A stretch of 64,000 bases of DNA from Holophaga foetida DSM 6591. Its GTDB lineage: Bacteria > Acidobacteriota > Holophagae > Holophagales > Holophagaceae. The translations under genes and the position numbers were made by a program. Below, piece after piece: positions 60,192 to 64,000 of the stretch. The notes under the pieces were generated by a model. The model was not told where the DNA came from, did not search any database, and worked only from the letters and a program-made list of their open reading frames with translations. The first letter of the stretch is position 1. The number at the start of each line of letters is the position of its first letter. The DNA lies in assembly GCF_000242615.2 (NCBI RefSeq), contig NZ_KI912268.1, positions 709,443 to 773,442 of the forward strand, given 5' to 3'.

Positions 60192-63080
60192 TCAGTCTCC
60201 CTCCTCGTCCGCCACGACATCCACCGGGCGTCCGCAAAGAGCGGCGAGCTCACAGTAGCGGCATGCCTCCCCCGGGGTGGGGGGGAAGTCCCCTACCTCC
60301 AGGCGCTGATCAAAGTCGGTCAGGTTCTTCCTCAGGTGCGCCCGCCAATCCTCCGATGCCTCCAGGAGATTGAGATGTTTAACAAAGGGCTTCGGGCTCT
60401 CCTCTCGCAGGGGGACAAGGACCGCCGTGGCAGGCAGCTTATGCTGAGCCTCTGCCAACAGCATGTAGAGGGGCGTCTGAAGGTGGGAGGCGAAGGGGGC
60501 ATCCCCCTCGGCGTGCGCCTCCAGGCGCTTCTCCCGGGAGGTCTTGTAGTCCACCACGCGGAGGAAGCTGGAGCCCTCACTGTGTTCCCAGCGCTCCAGG
60601 AGGTCCACCCGGCCCTTCACGACGAGACTCCTCCCCTCATCGAGTTCGAGTGCCACGGGACCGAGCTCACCCTCCAAGGCGAGAAGGGTGCGCCGCCATC
60701 CCCCCTTGGCAGGCCTGTCTGCAGGAAAGAGGAGGGCCAGTTCCTGGGGCGTGGGGTCCTGGGCCCCGGCGTCCAGGTCCAGGTAGGCCGCCAGATTGGG
60801 GAGGAGCGCCTCCAGATCGAGGATCGCCTGGGGCCGTTGCTCCTCCTTGATGTTCTCCAGCCCGGCAAGCCAGTCCGACCCATGGAGGTCCCAGAGACCC
60901 TTGAGATGGACCAGCAGGGTATCGGCATCCCCTCCGGCCTTCTCCCGGAAGCTCGCGGGCCAGTCCTTGCAATGCAGATAGGGCTTGAGCGCCTCCTCCA
61001 ACACGTGATGGGCGAGGGTTCCCACATCCATCGCGAGGCCGCCGACAGGGTCGGAGCTTCCGAGCCTCCAGACCCGCTCCGCCATGGAGCGGAAGGGGCA
61101 GCGCGCCAGGGATTCAAGGGCGGTGGGGCTGACATGGGATTGTCCGCGGAGCCAAGCCTCCCGAGCCTCCGCGACCCGATCTTCCGGCCGGGTCCGGGCA
61201 CCGAGTGATTCCTCGCAGCTGCGGGGCCGTGCCACCTGGGCGCGGGCGTCGGCAACGGGGTCCGGATCGCCCCCCTCCCACAGCCATCGGAAGCGACTGG
61301 CGGCACGGGTTGGATCGGCCTTCCACTCAGCGACTCCCTCCAGCGCAGTCCAGAAGGGCCCCTGGCTCCGGGTGCGGCCGCTGGCGTCCTGGCCGGGACT
61401 GAGCGCCACCAGATGCTCCTGGGTCATGGCCAGCACCTTGTTGAAGGCGTAGGCGTCCCGCTGGAAGCTGCGGGGGATCTGATCACCGTGCTCACTGCGG
61501 GGGAGCCAGAAGCGCTGAAGTGCAGGCGGGAATGGACCGGGAGCCTCCGATCGGGTGGCCTCCAGGAGGGCCTGGTTGATGGCACCCTTCCGGTCCCAGT
61601 CCAGATCGGGGTTGGAAGACGGGCTTCCGGGCCAGGCCCCCTCGGAGAGGTCCAGGATCAGGGTTGCCCTGGATCCGGACCAGTCATCCACCAGGGTCCC
61701 GGGCCCCACCAGCCGGAGCCCCTCCGGGGCGCGGGGCACCTGGGCGCTTCGCGCCGCCTCCAGGAAGGCCCGCAGAGCAGGAAGCATCTCGACAAAGGAC
61801 CACACCTCCTTTCCCCAGGCCTCCTTCAGCAGGCCAAGGGGTGCAAAGAAGTCCTCGGAGTCCATGGGAAGACGGATGGTGCCAGCCAGGTCCTCCAGGC
61901 GATCCGCCCAGGCCTTGGCTGACAGAGTGGAACCCCTCAGAACCTGGAGCTCTTTCCACAGTCCCTCAGCCTTCACCCGTTCGGACTCCTTCAGGTGGAT
62001 GAAGCTGCGCTCGAAGGCGGGCAGGCCGTCCTGGTCGGCCTGAGCCAGACGCTCCGCCCAGGCCCGGAGCTCCCACCGCTGGGAGACCCGCAATCCGGCG
62101 GCGAGGCCGCAGGGGTCCAGGCGCAGAAGACCGGAGAGGAGAGCCCAGAGGGGACTCCAGGCCGCGCTCTCGATCAAAGGCTGCAGCCCGCCCCGCACAT
62201 GGAGGCGAACCCCTTCCTCAGCGAGGATGGGGGCCAGAAAGGGTGCGAGCTTCTGGGGTTCAGGATGGATGACCGTGATGTCCTGGGGAGGGATGCCCTC
62301 CTCCAACCACCGACAGACCTGCTCAACCCCGTGCCGCAGGAGCTCCAGGGGCCCATCGACCAAGCCGCGCTGGAAGCAGGCTGCATGCGTGCCCAGGGCC
62401 AGGGGCCCCTCGAACAGCCCCTCCAGGGCCTGTCCCCAGGGAGCCGATCCCCAGCCCTCCGGTTCGGAGAGTTGCAGATCGTTGGCAAAACCCTGCCCAT
62501 GGGTTTCGAGCCCGTCCAGGAGCCAGGCCACCAAGGGCTGGGAACTGCCGAAGAGCCCAGAGCTGCCATCCCCCCATCGGGTAGCCAGGGCGAAGCGGGC
62601 CGAAAGTCCCGGCACGCAGGCCAGGACCCGCAGGCGGACGGGCTCAAGGTCCTTCAACCCGGCCAGGATGGGGCCATCCGCTTCCGTCCGCTCGATCCAG
62701 AGCGCCCTTTGGCCCTCCAGGTGCCGATCCACCGCCCGCCACAGGGCTGCATCGGGCTCCAGGCAACCGGCCGATTCCACCTCGGCCTGGTAGGCCTCCA
62801 GATGGGTCGCCAAACTGGCCAAGCTGTGGGGCGCCTTCAGATCGCCCAGGCAAAGCCCCTTGTCCCCAAGCCCCCGCAGGGCTTCAGGGAGCAGCCCGTG
62901 GGCCATCAACTCCTGGCAGGCCTGCGCCCTGCCCTGCACGAAATCCAGGGAGGGCCAACACCATCCCAGTTCCACCGCCATCCGCCGCGCCACCCTCAGA
63001 TGCAGCAGCATGGCCAAGGCCCCAGATACGGAAGGACGCGCATCGTCCAGCAGGACACCGTCGAAAGGGGCGTGACTCAT
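60192..63080 (-). CDS. addB: AddB, ATP-dependent helicase/nuclease subunit B
   Basis: 962 aa. Weak inactive-helicase-like N-terminal half and a C-terminal PD-(D/E)XK nuclease (FLRVVDYKTSREKR, LQTPLYMLLAEAQ) with Fe-S Cys positions (RCPFRS; CRYCELAALCG). Start ATG 63080 has AGGAG 5 nt upstream; the frame is open to 63134. First gene of the addB-addA unit. AddA-AddB pairing and order are standard. Confidence 0.88.
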   Translation of the reverse strand: MSHAPFDGVLLDDARPSVSGALAMLLHLRVARRMAVELGWCWPSLDFVQGRAQACQELMAHGLLPEALRGLGDKGLCLGDLKAPHSLASLATHLEAYQAEVESAGCLEPDAALWRAVDRHLEGQRALWIERTEADGPILAGLKDLEPVRLRVLACVPGLSARFALATRWGDGSSGLFGSSQPLVAWLLDGLETHGQGFANDLQLSEPEGWGSAPWGQALEGLFEGPLALGTHAACFQRGLVDGPLELLRHGVEQVCRWLEEGIPPQDITVIHPEPQKLAPFLAPILAEEGVRLHVRGGLQPLIESAAWSPLWALLSGLLRLDPCGLAAGLRVSQRWELRAWAERLAQADQDGLPAFERSFIHLKESERVKAEGLWKELQVLRGSTLSAKAWADRLEDLAGTIRLPMDSEDFFAPLGLLKEAWGKEVWSFVEMLPALRAFLEAARSAQVPRAPEGLRLVGPGTLVDDWSGSRATLILDLSEGAWPGSPSSNPDLDWDRKGAINQALLEATRSEAPGPFPPALQRFWLPRSEHGDQIPRSFQRDAYAFNKVLAMTQEHLVALSPGQDASGRTRSQGPFWTALEGVAEWKADPTRAASRFRWLWEGGDPDPVADARAQVARPRSCEESLGARTRPEDRVAEAREAWLRGQSHVSPTALESLARCPFRSMAERVWRLGSSDPVGGLAMDVGTLAHHVLEEALKPYLHCKDWPASFREKAGGDADTLLVHLKGLWDLHGSDWLAGLENIKEEQRPQAILDLEALLPNLAAYLDLDAGAQDPTPQELALLFPADRPAKGGWRRTLLALEGELGPVALELDEGRSLVVKGRVDLLERWEHSEGSSFLRVVDYKTSREKRLEAHAEGDAPFASHLQTPLYMLLAEAQHKLPATAVLVPLREESPKPFVKHLNLLEASEDWRAHLRKNLTDFDQRLEVGDFPPTPGEACRYCELAALCGRPVDVVADEEGD

Positions 63081-63301
63081 GGGGCTCCTGAAAACTTGAA
63101 AGGAGAAAAACATCTCCATTTTCACAAAAAACAAAGAGGACTTGTTTCTGTCACAATAGAATCAGACTATGGGTGGGTTACAACATTTACTATAGCAGTT
63201 TCAATCAATGAGTAGAATCAACAAAGTCAGCTCAGCAGACAAACAAGCCAAAACATATTACAGCAAATAAACCAACACAATACCGCACCAAAAGGCCACT
63301 T
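63081..63301. other. AT-rich divergent intergenic region
   Basis: AT-rich, no gene. Lies between addB and the AT-rich nuclease-like gene at the window end; composition shifts sharply here. Confidence 0.4.
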
Positions 63302-64000
63302 ATGACAAATATACATTTAACAGGTGAAGACGGCTACACACTATATGCCTTATACGATGCCAAAATGCGAGAAATAATCAAAGACGACTTAAACATGAAT
63401 CAAATTGACCAAATCTGGTATCGTCCCAGCTTTGGACGAGGGTCTGGAATAAAAATCAAAGAGAAAGGTGAAATCAAATCCCTTGGCTACTCAGGCTTTG
63501 GAGAGCCTGACGCATTAATCATAGGCAAAGACTCGAATGAGAATACAATTATTGCATTCGTTGAAGCAAAACTTGAAAACATAGAAAATTCGAACAACAT
63601 ACGCCAACTTCGCTACCAATTTCTACTAAAACTATGCCTTATAAATTCAATCTTATCAGGATCAATTCGAAAGGAATTCAACAAAAATAATACTTACTAT
63701 ACAGTTGATCTACAAACCGATTCGAGCAACGTTGGCATATTAAATAACAAATTGAATGAGTATTACAAAGAATACAAGCACAATAGCAAGAACGATCGAA
63801 ATAATGGTTGGATATTAAAAGATGGCTCAGTAAATGCCCCCGCACTAAAGGAATTAGCAGATATACTAAACAAACAATCATCGTTTATAATTAAATTTTA
63901 TGCAGTCGGATTTAAAAAGAGTCAAACATTAGGCGATTCAGCCCAAGAGATTAAACAAACCGAACTTTTACCAGAATCAGTCTGCAAACACATCGACACA
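63302..64000 (+). CDS. PD-(D/E)XK nuclease-like protein (cut by window end)
   Basis: At least 233 codons open to the window end. AAAGG lies before the ATG. Core GFGEPDALIIGKDSNENTIIAFVEAK has the (E)PD-x(n)-VEAK layout of restriction-type nucleases, followed by the helix LRYQFLLKLC. Strongly AT-rich compared with addAB, so probably acquired. The C-terminus is outside the window. Confidence 0.75.
   Translation, partial: MTNIHLTGEDGYTLYALYDAKMREIIKDDLNMNQIDQIWYRPSFGRGSGIKIKEKGEIKSLGYSGFGEPDALIIGKDSNENTIIAFVEAKLENIENSNNIRQLRYQFLLKLCLINSILSGSIRKEFNKNNTYYTVDLQTDSSNVGILNNKLNEYYKEYKHNSKNDRNNGWILKDGSVNAPALKELADILNKQSSFIIKFYAVGFKKSQTLGDSAQEIKQTELLPESVCKHIDT

Noticed and set aside
1..64000. CRISPR arrays, rRNA genes and complete insertion sequences
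   Set aside because: No regular spaced repeats, no rRNA stretches and no transposase were seen.

Overview
The window looks like chromosome from a GC-rich anaerobic bacterium, most likely an acetogenic member of the Holophagae (Acidobacteriota). That placement is inferred from gene content: an acetogen-type folD-fhs-MTHFR cluster, HydC/HydB-like NADH subunits, bacillithiol synthesis, DivIVA, PATAN/DUF4388 and TPR proteins, and an isolated murG. No rRNA or species marker is present.

Region 1 (1-21.9 kb) is ordinary core chromosome. It holds hydC/nuoE-hydB/nuoF (the second cut by the window start), an oxalate/formate-type MFS carrier, murG, and the methyl branch of the Wood-Ljungdahl pathway (folD, fhs, MTHFR). 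TPR proteins, a HAD 5'-nucleotidase coupled to nadC, an enoyl-CoA hydratase, a DUF4388/TPR pair, divIVA-yggT, bshA and a tRNA-Met follow.

Region 2 (21.9-30.6 kb) lies just behind the tRNA-Met and looks accessory. It has a small gene plus nucleotidyltransferase-like gene (a possible toxin-antitoxin pair), a Kelch-type lipoprotein, a decayed DUF445 gene with two in-frame amber codons, and two overlapping genes for large dynamin-like GTPases, one of which carries two GTPase domains.

Region 3 (30.6-57 kb) is the most interesting part. It is a dense set of nucleic-acid repair and stress genes built around a Pnkp-Hen1 RNA-repair operon: a UDG-like protein, a DnaA-type ATPase without a DNA-binding domain, a sirtuin, a metallophosphoesterase, a DUF2201 metallopeptidase/vWA protein with a MoxR ATPase, a tandem AAA+ ATPase, two leucine-rich-repeat-like proteins, a second uracil-DNA glycosylase, an HD protein and several unknown families. 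Six copies of a 19-bp palindrome (TGCGACA-N5-YGTCGCA) sit in front of these transcription units, three of them between divergent genes. In all nine outward directions a -10-like hexamer begins exactly 10 nt beyond the palindrome. A WYL-domain regulator gene (39495-40583) lies next to one copy. I read this as one regulon, probably WYL-controlled and damage-responsive, spread over at least nine promoters.

Region 4 (57-64 kb) has an addB-addA recombination-repair operon, then an AT-rich stretch with a PD-(D/E)XK-type nuclease gene that runs off the window end. Similar AT-rich nuclease-like genes at 40.6 and 43.6 kb suggest insertion of foreign genes into this repair region.
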